DNA of 64,000 nt from an uncultured Pelagibacteraceae bacterium (GTDB lineage: Bacteria; Pseudomonadota; Alphaproteobacteria; Pelagibacterales; AG-422-B15): NCBI GenBank assembly GCA_902523455.1, contig CABYZG010000001.1:24001-88000 (forward strand), read 5' to 3'. Of this stretch, positions 1 through 7,899 are shown one piece after another. Made by a program: the position numbers and the translations under genes. Under the pieces are notes generated by a model. The model was not told the DNA's origin, did not search any database, and saw only the letters and a list, made by a program, of their open reading frames with translations. Each line of letters begins with the position of its first letter. Position 1 is the stretch's first letter.

Positions 1-18
1 GAACGATAGGAGAAAATT

Positions 19-741
19 ATGTCTAAAGTAGCATTAGTAACTGGAGGAACAAGAGGAATAGGTGCTGCAATATCTCTTGCTTTAAAAAAGGAGGGGTGCA
101 ATGTTGCTGCAACCTATAGTTCAAATTCAGATGCAGCAAATAAGTTTTCATCCGAAAACGGTATTGAGGTATTTCAATGGAATGTTGCTGATGCAGCTGC
201 ATGTGAAGTGGGCGTAAAGCAAGTTGCTGATAAGCTGGGCACTGTTGACATTTTAGTTAATAATGCGGGTATTTCCAAAGCTTCAATGGCTCATAAAATG
301 TCAGTTGAACAATGGGATGATGTAATAAGAACTGACTTAGATTCAGTTTTTTATATGACAAGATGTGTAATTGAAGGCATGAGAGAAAAATCTTTTGGAA
401 GAATAATCAGCATTTCTTCTATTAACGGTCAAAAAGGTGAGATGGGTCTAATAAATTATAGTGCGGCAAAAGCTGGTTTATTAGGTTTTACCAAAGCATT
501 AGCGCAAGAAACTGCTAGAAAGAATATTACAGTTAACGCTATTGCACCTGGCTATATCGATACTGAAATTCTAGCGGATGCCTCCGAGGATTTTATGAAA
601 AGTTTAATTGGAAAAATTCCTGTAGGAAGACTTGGAACAGTTGATGAGGTTTCACGAATAGTTACATTCCTTGCTAGTGATGAAGCGGGCTTTATAACAG
701 GTTCTACGATATCTGCAAACGGTGGACAATATTTTACTTAA
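19..741 (+). CDS. phaB: Acetoacetyl-CoA reductase (SDR family)
   Basis: Reduces acetoacetyl-CoA to (R)-3-hydroxybutyryl-CoA with NADPH in the cytoplasm, feeding polyhydroxybutyrate or, here more likely, the ethylmalonyl-CoA pathway. The 240-residue protein is a classical short-chain dehydrogenase: TGGTRGIG cofactor loop at 8-15, NNAG at 81-84, and catalytic Ser134, Tyr147 and Lys151 (YSAAK). The ING after the serine and the overall sequence resemble PhaB more than FabG, but FabG is the alternative. An AGGAGA ribosome site lies at 9-14. The partner thiolase phaA is not in the window. The stop codon overlaps the convergent gloB stop in a shared TTAA. Confidence 0.85.
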   Translation: MSKVALVTGGTRGIGAAISLALKKEGCNVAATYSSNSDAANKFSSENGIEVFQWNVADAAACEVGVKQVADKLGTVDILVNNAGISKASMAHKMSVEQWDDVIRTDLDSVFYMTRCVIEGMREKSFGRIISISSINGQKGEMGLINYSAAKAGLLGFTKALAQETARKNITVNAIAPGYIDTEILADASEDFMKSLIGKIPVGRLGTVDEVSRIVTFLASDEAGFITGSTISANGGQYFT

Positions 742-1496
742 AAGGAATCTTTGAGATTTCTTATATGACCGAATACTTCTTCTGGACTTTTATCCGTAAG
801 CCCCAGAGAGTTGATCAAATCTTCATCATCTGCCTTTAAGAAAATATTTAATCTCTTTTCATCCCCAATTGTTGATGGAATAGATGGTATGTTTTGTTTA
901 TCTAGGCTTTTCAGACGATCCATTTTTGATTCTATTTCATCCGACGGGTAAATAGAGCTTATAAAATTTCCATTACTTAAAGTATATTCATGGCCACAGT
1001 AAATTTTTGTTTCATCAGGTAGATCCCTTAGTTTTGTAAGAGATTTCCACATCATTTCTGGTGAACCTTCAAAAAGTCTACCACATCCAAGTGAAAATAG
1101 CGTGTCACCAGTAAAAACAATTTTTAGGGATTCAAAATAAAAAGCGATATGGCCCGTAGTATGCCCAGGTATTTCAATTATCTGAGCATTGTGTTCATCA
1201 AAATTCCAAATATCACCCTCTGAAACTTGTATATCAATTCCTGGTATTCTCTCAAAATCTTTTTTGCTGCCAACTATTTTGCATCCATACTTTTCTTTAA
1301 GTTCAAAATTTCCTCCTACATGATCAAAATGATGATGAGTATTAAGTATGAATTTTAAATTAAGTTTATGTTTATTTAGAACATCAATTACAGGACTTGC
1401 TTCAGAAGGATCAACAACAAATGCATCCCCATTTTTATTTGAGTATATATAAGCATAATTATCGCTTAAGCATTTAACAATAAGTATTTCATTCAT
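738..1496 (-). CDS. gloB: Hydroxyacylglutathione hydrolase (glyoxalase II)
   Basis: Hydrolyses S-lactoylglutathione to lactate and glutathione in methylglyoxal detoxification. This is a metallo-beta-lactamase fold with the binuclear metal motif THHHFDH at residues 53-59, further metal ligands in PGHTTGH and FTGDTLF, and the GloB C-terminal substrate-binding domain that ends around a GHIRN segment. The 252-residue length is normal. It is the last gene of a metX-metW-gloB run, 2 nt behind metW, so it probably falls under the SAM-II riboswitch in front of metX. Confidence 0.88.
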   Translation of the reverse strand: MNEILIVKCLSDNYAYIYSNKNGDAFVVDPSEASPVIDVLNKHKLNLKFILNTHHHFDHVGGNFELKEKYGCKIVGSKKDFERIPGIDIQVSEGDIWNFDEHNAQIIEIPGHTTGHIAFYFESLKIVFTGDTLFSLGCGRLFEGSPEMMWKSLTKLRDLPDETKIYCGHEYTLSNGNFISSIYPSDEIESKMDRLKSLDKQNIPSIPSTIGDEKRLNIFLKADDEDLINSLGLTDKSPEEVFGHIRNLKDSF

Positions 1497-1498
1497 AT

Positions 1499-2110
1499 TT
1501 AATCCTTTGAAACTAAAAAAAGTCCGACTTCATTAAAGTAGCTATCAAGAAAATTTTTTCCACTAAAATTGGAAAGTTTTTTATTAGAAAGATCACCTTT
1601 CTTTTCAATTTTGATTTCTAACTCCTCACATAAATCAATAAAATCATTAATTGTACAAAAATGTAGATTTGGAGTTTCATGCCATGAATAACTTAGTTTC
1701 TTGCTTACTGGCATTTTTCTATTCAACAATAAACTAGCCCCAATCTTCCAGTGGCCAAAATTCGGAAAGGATATAATTGCTTTTTTAGAGATTCTAACCA
1801 ATTGCTGCATTACTGTTTTAGGACTTTTTGTAGCTTGTAAAGTGTAAGTAAGTATTGAATAATCAAATAACTTATCTGGATAATCATACAAATCAGTATC
1901 TGCATCTCCTTCAATTACTGAAATGCCTTTGGCTAAACAAAGCTGAACCTTTTTTTGATCAATTTCCATCCCGCGACCATCAATATTTTTATACTCTCTC
2001 AAATACTCCAACAAAGACCCATCATTGCACCCAACATCAATAACAGAAGCATTGTTAGGAATTAGCTCAGCAATTACACCAAAATCTTTGTTCTCGTTTA
2101 TTAAGCTCAT
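1499..2110 (-). CDS. metW: Methionine biosynthesis protein MetW
   Basis: MetW is a methyltransferase-fold protein that accompanies MetX in proteobacterial methionine synthesis; it is reported to support homoserine acetyltransferase. The 203-residue protein has the nucleotide-binding signature VIDVGCNDGSLL near residue 24 and the MetW-typical ISFPNFGHWK and ETPNLHFCT segments. Its start overlaps the end of metX by 4 nt, so translation is probably coupled. Confidence 0.92.
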   Translation of the reverse strand: MSLINENKDFGVIAELIPNNASVIDVGCNDGSLLEYLREYKNIDGRGMEIDQKKVQLCLAKGISVIEGDADTDLYDYPDKLFDYSILTYTLQATKSPKTVMQQLVRISKKAIISFPNFGHWKIGASLLLNRKMPVSKKLSYSWHETPNLHFCTINDFIDLCEELEIKIEKKGDLSNKKLSNFSGKNFLDSYFNEVGLFLVSKD

Positions 2111-3222
2111 AAATTTTCAAATGTTGAATTAACGAATCCTTTTATCGCCTCAAAAAACTTTGGTTCATCCAATAGGAATGAGTCATGACCGTTTTCAGTT
2201 TCAATTTCAATAAAACTAACATTAAGCCCAAGAGAATTGAAAACTTTTACAATTTTTTTGTTTTCAGATGTTGGGTATAGCCAATCACTGGTAAATGACA
2301 CACAAAGAATTTTAGATTGCGTATTTTTAAAGGCCTCTATTAAGGAGCCATTATTTGATGAGGAAACATCAAAATAATCCATTGCTCGAGTGATATACAG
2401 ATAGCTGTTTGCATCAAAGCGATCAACAAAAGTAAATCCTTGATGTCTTAAGTAACTTTCAATTTGAAAATCGGCATCAAAAGAATAATCCAAGCTATTT
2501 TTGTCTTGGAGATTTCTTCCAAACTTACTTTGTAGAGCTTCTTTAGATAGATATGAAATATGTGCTGCCATTCTAGCTACTGAAAGCCCTTTCATGGGTT
2601 TTTTATCAGAATGATAGTAATTTCCTGATTGCCAGTTTGGATCAGCCATTATGGACTGCCTTGCAAGCTCATTTAATGCAATGTTTTGAGCCGAATGGTT
2701 TGTTGCAGTTGCAATAGGAACTGCTGAATGTACCATTTCAGGAAACTTTGAAAGCCATTCGAGCACCAACATGCCCCCCATCGATCCGCCAGTAACACAG
2801 AATATTTTCTCAATTCCCAAATAATCAATTAATAATTTTTGAGCTCTGACCATATCTGCAATTGTAATTACAGGAAAATCAGTCGCGAATTCTTTACCGT
2901 TTTCAGGATTTATTTCTTTTGGACCCGTTGATCCCATGCACCCACCAATAACATTAGGGCAAATGACGAAGAACTTGTTCGTATCAATTGGTTTATCGGG
3001 CCCTACAACCATCGACCACCAGCCATTTTTTTTTGTAATGGGATGATCACTTGCCACATATTGATCGCCAGTCAAGGCATGACAAACCAAGATTGAATTA
3101 TTTTTTTTATCGTTAAGTTTGCCATATGTTGTATATGCAGTTTTAAATTTAGATAAACTTCCACCTCCATCCAAATTTAGTGGTTCATCTTCTGCTAAAG
3201 TAACAATTTTATTTTCACTCAT
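2107..3222 (-). CDS. metX: Homoserine O-acetyltransferase
   Basis: Transfers an acetyl (in some family members succinyl) group to homoserine, the committed step towards methionine. It is an alpha/beta hydrolase with nucleophile elbow GGSMGG and Asp and His of the triad in SDWLYPT and ENGHDSF. I place the start at the ATG at 3222 (sequence MSENKIVTL, 371 residues) preceded by GGAAAAG. The reading frame extends back to a TTG at 3252, but that codon lies inside the terminator hairpin of the leader. A SAM-II riboswitch and an intrinsic terminator precede it, so expression should drop when S-adenosylmethionine is abundant. Whether the acyl donor is acetyl- or succinyl-CoA cannot be read from the name. 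Confidence 0.92.
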   Translation of the reverse strand: MSENKIVTLAEDEPLNLDGGGSLSKFKTAYTTYGKLNDKKNNSILVCHALTGDQYVASDHPITKKNGWWSMVVGPDKPIDTNKFFVICPNVIGGCMGSTGPKEINPENGKEFATDFPVITIADMVRAQKLLIDYLGIEKIFCVTGGSMGGMLVLEWLSKFPEMVHSAVPIATATNHSAQNIALNELARQSIMADPNWQSGNYYHSDKKPMKGLSVARMAAHISYLSKEALQSKFGRNLQDKNSLDYSFDADFQIESYLRHQGFTFVDRFDANSYLYITRAMDYFDVSSSNNGSLIEAFKNTQSKILCVSFTSDWLYPTSENKKIVKVFNSLGLNVSFIEIETENGHDSFLLDEPKFFEAIKGFVNSTFENL

Positions 3223-3232
3223 AATCTTTTCC

Positions 3233-3267
3233 AAAAAAAAACCGCCCAACAACTAAGTTTGGCGGTT
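3233..3267 (-). terminator. Intrinsic terminator in the metX leader
   Basis: On the minus strand an 8-bp stem AAACCGCC/GGCGGTTT, extended by about 3 further pairs after a mismatch, is followed at once by eight T residues. It lies 7 nt after the SAM-II aptamer and 11 nt before the metX ATG, so it is best read as the riboswitch expression platform (premature termination). Confidence 0.85.
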
Positions 3268-3273
3268 TCAACT

Positions 3274-3328
3274 ACCTCTTTAGCTGCATTTTTATTGCGC
3301 CCGCAAGCTGTGCTCAAATCGGCGCAAT
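3274..3328 (-). ncRNA. SAM-II riboswitch upstream of metX
   Basis: The minus strand carries the hallmark SAM-II segments in order: TTGCGCCGATTTGAGC, then GCTTGCGGGCGCAA, then AAAAATGCAGCTAAAG. P1 forms between TTGCGCC and GGCGCAA (3321-3327 with 3295-3301), and the 3' GCTAAA segment is the strand that joins the pseudoknot in known SAM-II structures. The position in front of metX in an alphaproteobacterium is the classic context for this class. I identified it from memory of the consensus; a covariance-model search would confirm it. Confidence 0.9.
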
Positions 3329-3334
3329 TCATGT

Positions 3335-3362
3335 ATTATATATTCAATAGGATATTGTCAAA
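3335..3362 (-). promoter_or_regulatory. Sigma-70-type promoter of metX operon
   Basis: On the minus strand TTGACA (3357-3362) is followed by TATAATAC (3333-3340). This reads as TATAAT with a 15-nt spacer or TAATAC with a 17-nt spacer. The expected transcription start is near 3328, so the SAM-II aptamer would begin almost at +1. Confidence 0.75.
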
Positions 3363-3435
3363 TTAGAAGATTTATTTATTTCAAAGATTTTCTTTCAAAT
3401 TTAGCGATATTCACCTATTTATAGCCAATTGAAAT

Positions 3436-4500
3436 ATGAAAAAACTAAAAAATATAAAGCTTTACGAAGGAGGCATTTCATCAATTCCTGGCAAAAAGCA
3501 AGTTATTAAGGTGTCCTCTAATGAGTCACCATTTGGTCCGAGCTTGCGAGTACAAAAGGCGATATCAACGGCTAAGTCAAAAACTCACAAATATCCTGAC
3601 GGAAATAGTCTGGAATTAAAAGATGCCTTATCAAAAAAAACCAAATTAAATATCAACAACCTCTTCGTTGGAAATGGATCAGACGAGATACTAGGCCTGG
3701 CTTGTCAACTTTTTCTAAATAAAGGAGACGAAGTTATTATTCCTAAACACAGTTTTTTAATGTTTGAAATTTACTCTAAAATCAGTGGGGGCGTTGTTAA
3801 ACGTTCATCAACAAAAAATTTACGTTTTGATGTAAAAAGCATTTTAAATAAAATCACAAAAAAAACTAAAATTATATTTATTGCGCAGCCCAATAATCCA
3901 ACAGGATTTTATCTATCCAAAGAAGAATTAAGATTGCTTATCTCACGTGTCCCTAAGAAGATATTTATAATTATTGATTCTGCCTATGCAGAATATGTAA
4001 CTGATAAAGATTACTCTAATGGCATTAACTTTGCCAAAAAATATAAAAATATCATTGTCACTAGAACTTTCTCAAAAATTTATGGTTTGGCGTCCTTAAG
4101 ATTGGGTTGGTGCTATGCCCATACAGATATAATAAAATTAATGAATAAAGTGAGAGGGCCATTTAACGTAAATCAAATTGCCCAACTTGCCGGCGTTGAG
4201 GCATTAAAAGATAAAAAATATGAAAAAAATGCAATAAACCATAACAAATTTTGGCTAAAAAAAATGAATAGTGAACTAAGTAGATTGCCAGTAAATGTTT
4301 ATGATAGCAGAGCAAATTTTCTACTCATTAATGTAGGCAAATCTGTAAAAAAACTAAATCAGTATTTATTGTCAAAATCAATTATTGTAAGGTTAATGGA
4401 TAAGTATAATCTTCCAGATTGCATTAGGTTATCTATTGGTAAATCTACAGAAAATAGAAAAGTCCTTAAAGCTATGAAAGAGTTTTATAATGCCAAGTAA
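3436..4500 (+). CDS. hisC: Histidinol-phosphate / aromatic aminotransferase
   Basis: PLP-dependent class I/II aminotransferase of the HisC type (354 residues). HisC transaminates imidazole-acetol phosphate in histidine synthesis, and many alphaproteobacterial copies next to tyrC also transaminate prephenate or aromatic 2-oxo acids. Visible features are SSNESPFGPS near the N-terminus, the PNNPTG loop, the PLP lysine in TRTFSKIYGLA, and a late Arg in CIRLSIG. The frame overlaps the following dehydrogenase gene by 11 nt, which supports an aromatic role; a dedicated his operon is not seen here. Confidence 0.85.
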   Translation: MKKLKNIKLYEGGISSIPGKKQVIKVSSNESPFGPSLRVQKAISTAKSKTHKYPDGNSLELKDALSKKTKLNINNLFVGNGSDEILGLACQLFLNKGDEVIIPKHSFLMFEIYSKISGGVVKRSSTKNLRFDVKSILNKITKKTKIIFIAQPNNPTGFYLSKEELRLLISRVPKKIFIIIDSAYAEYVTDKDYSNGINFAKKYKNIIVTRTFSKIYGLASLRLGWCYAHTDIIKLMNKVRGPFNVNQIAQLAGVEALKDKKYEKNAINHNKFWLKKMNSELSRLPVNVYDSRANFLLINVGKSVKKLNQYLLSKSIIVRLMDKYNLPDCIRLSIGKSTENRKVLKAMKEFYNAK

Positions 4501-5416
4501 GAAGAGACCATTTAAAAAAATTAGTATAATTGGTTTGGGTTTAATAGGTTCTTCTATTGCCTTAGCTATAAAAAAGAAAAAACTAGCAGAAATTACCTCT
4601 GGTTACTCCAGGTCTTTAAAAACAAGAACTATCGCGAAAAAACTTAAATTAACAAGTGAAATAAAAAATAATATATCAGACTGCGTAAAGAATTCAGATT
4701 TGGTTATTATTTGTACTCACTTAAGCAGTTACAAAAGTATTTTTAAAAAGATATTACCACATCTTAATAAAGATGTCATTGTAACAGATGTTGGATCTGC
4801 GAAAGAGTCTTCAATTTCAGAAGTCGAGAGTTTAATTAAAAAAAAGATAAATTTTGTACCTGCTCATCCTATTGCTGGTACTGAAAAAAGTGGGCCAAAA
4901 GCTGGCTTTGCTGAACTATTCGAAGAAAGATGGTGCATAATTACACCTTTAAAAGGCAATAAAACCAGAGACATAAATAAAGTAAAAACTTTTTGGAAAA
5001 AATTGGGAAGCAAAGTAGAAACTATGACTCCTTCTAGACATGACAAAGTAATGGCAGTGACTTCTCATTTGCCCCATCTAATTGCTTATAATATGGTCCA
5101 TACAGCAGCTGATTTAGAAAACTTTACAAAATCGGATATTGTTAAGTATAGCGCGAGTGGATTTAGAGATTTCACAAGAATTGCTTCCTCAGATCCTACT
5201 ATGTGGAGAGATGTAATTTTGGCAAACAGAGAAGCTGTATTAGAAATGATTGGTAGATTTTCTGAAGACCTGAGTGCTATACAAAAATCAATACGGTGGG
5301 AAGACGGAGATAGTTTGTATAAGTTATTTTCCAAAACAAGAATTGTGCGTGAGAAAATAATTAAAGCAGGTCAAGACACTTCTGATGCCGATTTTGGTAG
5401 ATCAAAAAGAAAATAA
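4490..5416 (+). CDS. tyrC: Prephenate/arogenate dehydrogenase
   Basis: NAD(P)-dependent oxidative decarboxylation of prephenate or arogenate on the way to tyrosine. The 308-residue protein has an N-terminal Rossmann motif GLGLIGSS near residue 16, the TDVGSAK segment and the active-site region HPIAGTEKSGP near residue 125, followed by the helical dimer domain with SHLPHLIAY. It is translationally coupled to the upstream aminotransferase. Its 3' end overlaps the convergent DUF2125 gene by 15 nt. Substrate preference cannot be decided by eye. Confidence 0.88.
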   Translation: MPSKKRPFKKISIIGLGLIGSSIALAIKKKKLAEITSGYSRSLKTRTIAKKLKLTSEIKNNISDCVKNSDLVIICTHLSSYKSIFKKILPHLNKDVIVTDVGSAKESSISEVESLIKKKINFVPAHPIAGTEKSGPKAGFAELFEERWCIITPLKGNKTRDINKVKTFWKKLGSKVETMTPSRHDKVMAVTSHLPHLIAYNMVHTAADLENFTKSDIVKYSASGFRDFTRIASSDPTMWRDVILANREAVLEMIGRFSEDLSAIQKSIRWEDGDSLYKLFSKTRIVREKIIKAGQDTSDADFGRSKRK

Positions 5417-6136
5417 TTCCTTTAAATCGATCAAAGGGATGAAAAGCACAGAAATAATTCCATTTTTAATTACCAAAGGGGTGCTAAACAAATTATCATT
5501 GTTTTCAACATTTGATACGTTTAGTTGAATATTGCCATTTAAATTTGAACTTAAATCAGAAATTTTTCCCTCTAGCAAAATTCTTGTTTCATTTTTAAAT
5601 GAGTCTAAAACATTTGATGCAACGGCTGTAAAAAAAACGCGATAGCCATTCTCATTAACTTTATTCATTTTAAAAATAATTTTTTTTATATTCTCTATAT
5701 TGTAATCACCTATATTCAGACTCATATTATTTGAAATTGAATAAATCTCATAAATTTGTCCTTTATCCATCGACAATCTGAGCTGAATATCATTCAAAAA
5801 AAAATTTAAAGAGTCGTCTTCATTAAATGAACTATTTATTTTATCCGTTCTCATCATTAGTTTACTTATATCGAAAGGATTCATATCAATTTTTATATTT
5901 CCTATTTCTATATTAGATAGGCTATCTGATCTGTTGAGATTAGGATTTACAATCAAACCTGATATTCTGTAAGGATACCCCGTCACCCTCAAGTCGTTAT
6001 ACTTAATGTTGTATCTTTCAAGGTTACTTGATAATTGGGATTTCAACTGAAAAGAAATAAACATCCAATAAATTGAATAAATGAGCAAAATAGCCAATAC
6101 CAAAATGATTATTCTATTAAATGAAAATATCTTCAT
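5402..6136 (-). CDS. DUF2125 family membrane-anchored protein
   Basis: A 244-residue protein with an N-terminal membrane segment at about residues 8-29 and a periplasmic remainder. The phrase VTGYPYRISG after the anchor matches the alphaproteobacterial DUF2125 family, whose function is unknown to me. It follows plsC with a 4-nt overlap and converges on tyrC, a neighbourhood seen for this family in other alphaproteobacteria. No catalytic motif is visible; a role at the envelope is only an inference from topology. Confidence 0.65.
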   Translation of the reverse strand: MKIFSFNRIIILVLAILLIYSIYWMFISFQLKSQLSSNLERYNIKYNDLRVTGYPYRISGLIVNPNLNRSDSLSNIEIGNIKIDMNPFDISKLMMRTDKINSSFNEDDSLNFFLNDIQLRLSMDKGQIYEIYSISNNMSLNIGDYNIENIKKIIFKMNKVNENGYRVFFTAVASNVLDSFKNETRILLEGKISDLSSNLNGNIQLNVSNVENNDNLFSTPLVIKNGIISVLFIPLIDLKELFSF

Positions 6137-6867
6137 TTTGGATATTTAATCTTGGCCTCTTCAAGCAGTTTATCAGACTGATTTTCAATAGAATTATATA
6201 ATTTTTCTGTAAATTCAGTTTTATCTAGCCCTGGCTCAATTGGTTTTAAAAATTCAATTACCATTTTACCAGGATAACGAAGAAATCGTCTCCTTGACCA
6301 AAAGTAACCACAATTAATTGCAACTGGTAGACAAGGAATTTTGATACCATCGTACAAAGCTGTAACGCCATACTTATATGGGCGACGTTCACCAACTGGT
6401 GTTCTGGTCCCTTCAGGAAAAATTAATAAAGGACGGGGATCATTGTCCATACTTCTTTTTGCAGAATTCACCATTGCCTGAATATTTGTTTCCCCTTTTC
6501 TCCTATCGACATATATGAAATTTGCTTTCTTAAAACAAAGTCCAACAATTGGTATGAATAATAATTGTTTTTTTGCAATTATTGATGGTGTTTCAATCGC
6601 TTCATTAAGAAAAATAGCTTCTGCAAGAGATTGATGTTTAGCAGCTATGAGATATTTTCGAGTGCTTGGAATGTTTTCTAACCCACGGTACTCAACTTCT
6701 AGATTTGCAAATAGCTTAAGGCTTAATTTTGTATGTGTTGATTGAAAACGTATGATGCCAAGCATATGTATTTTAGGTAAGAAAAAAAGTATAGGTGCAA
6801 AAAAAATACAAATTAATAATACAATATAAAATGCTAAATTTGCTAAAAGAGATCTTACATAAATCAT
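6133..6867 (-). CDS. plsC: 1-acyl-sn-glycerol-3-phosphate acyltransferase
   Basis: Acylates lysophosphatidic acid to phosphatidic acid at the inner membrane. The protein (244 residues) starts with a hydrophobic segment, then shows motif I KHQSLAEA (an HX4E variant instead of the common HX4D, usual in alphaproteobacteria), a second block around IYVDRRKGE, motif III FPEGTRT and a late LPVAIN. It lies in a three-gene run with the DUF218 protein (3-nt gap) and the DUF2125 protein. Confidence 0.88.
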   Translation of the reverse strand: MIYVRSLLANLAFYIVLLICIFFAPILFFLPKIHMLGIIRFQSTHTKLSLKLFANLEVEYRGLENIPSTRKYLIAAKHQSLAEAIFLNEAIETPSIIAKKQLLFIPIVGLCFKKANFIYVDRRKGETNIQAMVNSAKRSMDNDPRPLLIFPEGTRTPVGERRPYKYGVTALYDGIKIPCLPVAINCGYFWSRRRFLRYPGKMVIEFLKPIEPGLDKTEFTEKLYNSIENQSDKLLEEAKIKYPK

Positions 6868-6870
6868 AAT

Positions 6871-7449
6871 TTAAAGTCCTATACTCAAACTTATTTTTGT
6901 CCTTAAATATTTTATATACTCTACAATTAATTTCTTCATACGAATATTTATTTTTTGATTGTCATATTTTACACCATAATAGAAAGTTTCTTTATCTAAT
7001 AAAAGTCGATTTACCTCGAGTTCAACTCTGGGTAGATGGTAATCAGATGTTATTAATAGAATATATTTAATATTATTATTCTTTTTCCAAAAAAAAATTT
7101 CTCTAACATTTTCGAAGGTATTTGTTGAAATGCTCTCAAGTTCAACACAACAATTAAACAGCTGATTAAATTTTGGAAATTCTTTTTTTATTTCCTCAAT
7201 AGAAATTTCTTTATTAACTCCTGATATTAAAAGCTTGTACCCAATCTCACTATTAAGTATTTTAAGTCCCTCTAATATTCTAAATTTATCACCAGTTAGT
7301 ACGACTATTCCTTCGATTTCTTTTTTATTGAGGTCTGTATTTTTATAGCTTTGAATGTTGAAGAGAAAGAAATTAAATTGTAAGAGTACGATAATTACAA
7401 ATAAAAGTAGAGAAAAATGAATGTAATGTGATTTTAATTCATTAATCAT
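6871..7449 (-). CDS. DUF218 / YdcF-SanA family envelope protein
   Basis: A 192-residue protein with one N-terminal membrane helix (about residues 10-31) and a cytoplasmic or periplasmic DUF218 domain. The family signatures are IVVLTGDKFRILEG, LLISGV, the segment STNTFENV and LLITSDYHLPR. The exact function is not established; relatives such as SanA and ElyC affect envelope integrity. In many alphaproteobacteria this gene follows ftsE-ftsX and precedes plsC; here only the plsC half is present. Confidence 0.7.
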   Translation of the reverse strand: MINELKSHYIHFSLLLFVIIVLLQFNFFLFNIQSYKNTDLNKKEIEGIVVLTGDKFRILEGLKILNSEIGYKLLISGVNKEISIEEIKKEFPKFNQLFNCCVELESISTNTFENVREIFFWKKNNNIKYILLITSDYHLPRVELEVNRLLLDKETFYYGVKYDNQKINIRMKKLIVEYIKYLRTKISLSIGL

Positions 7450-7509
7450 TTTAAATAAGTTACACTATTTTACTGCTAATAATTACAATTAATAAAATTA
7501 AGTAAGACT

Positions 7510-7899
7510 ATGATAATATCCTGTCCATCATGTTCGGCAAAGTATCTAGTAAATATAGAGGATATTGGCTTTGGCAGACAGGTTAAATGTACAAGATGTA
7601 ACCATTCTTGGTTTCATGAAAATAAGAATTATGAAAATGATAATAAGTTACAAATAGAGGAAATTATTAATACTTACGCAGAACGAGATCATTCAAAGGA
7701 TCAGAATTTACCAGTTGTTTATGAAAAAAACAAAACAAGTATTCCTCTCCCATTTCTACTTTTATTGACCCCAGTAATTTTCATATCAATCGATGCGGTT
7801 ATACAAAACTCTAGTGTAAACGCATTTGAATTGAGCAGGTCAATTAACAGTTATATTGATTATATATTAGAAAAAATAAGAAGCTTCTTTTCTTATTAA
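7510..7899 (+). CDS. MJ0042-type zinc-ribbon membrane protein
   Basis: The 129-residue protein begins with a zinc-ribbon (CPSCSAKYLV, then VKCTRCNHSW), the MJ0042 N-terminal domain common in alphaproteobacteria. A hydrophobic segment near residues 80-96 suggests a single membrane span, with the ribbon probably cytoplasmic. The function is unknown. It ends in a TTAA shared with the stop codon of the convergent lysA. Confidence 0.7.
   Translation: MIISCPSCSAKYLVNIEDIGFGRQVKCTRCNHSWFHENKNYENDNKLQIEEIINTYAERDHSKDQNLPVVYEKNKTSIPLPFLLLLTPVIFISIDAVIQNSSVNAFELSRSINSYIDYILEKIRSFFSY

Noticed and set aside
3223..3252. Upstream TTG start of metX
   Set aside because: It lies inside the terminator hairpin and U-run; the ATG at 3222 gives a normal MetX N-terminus.
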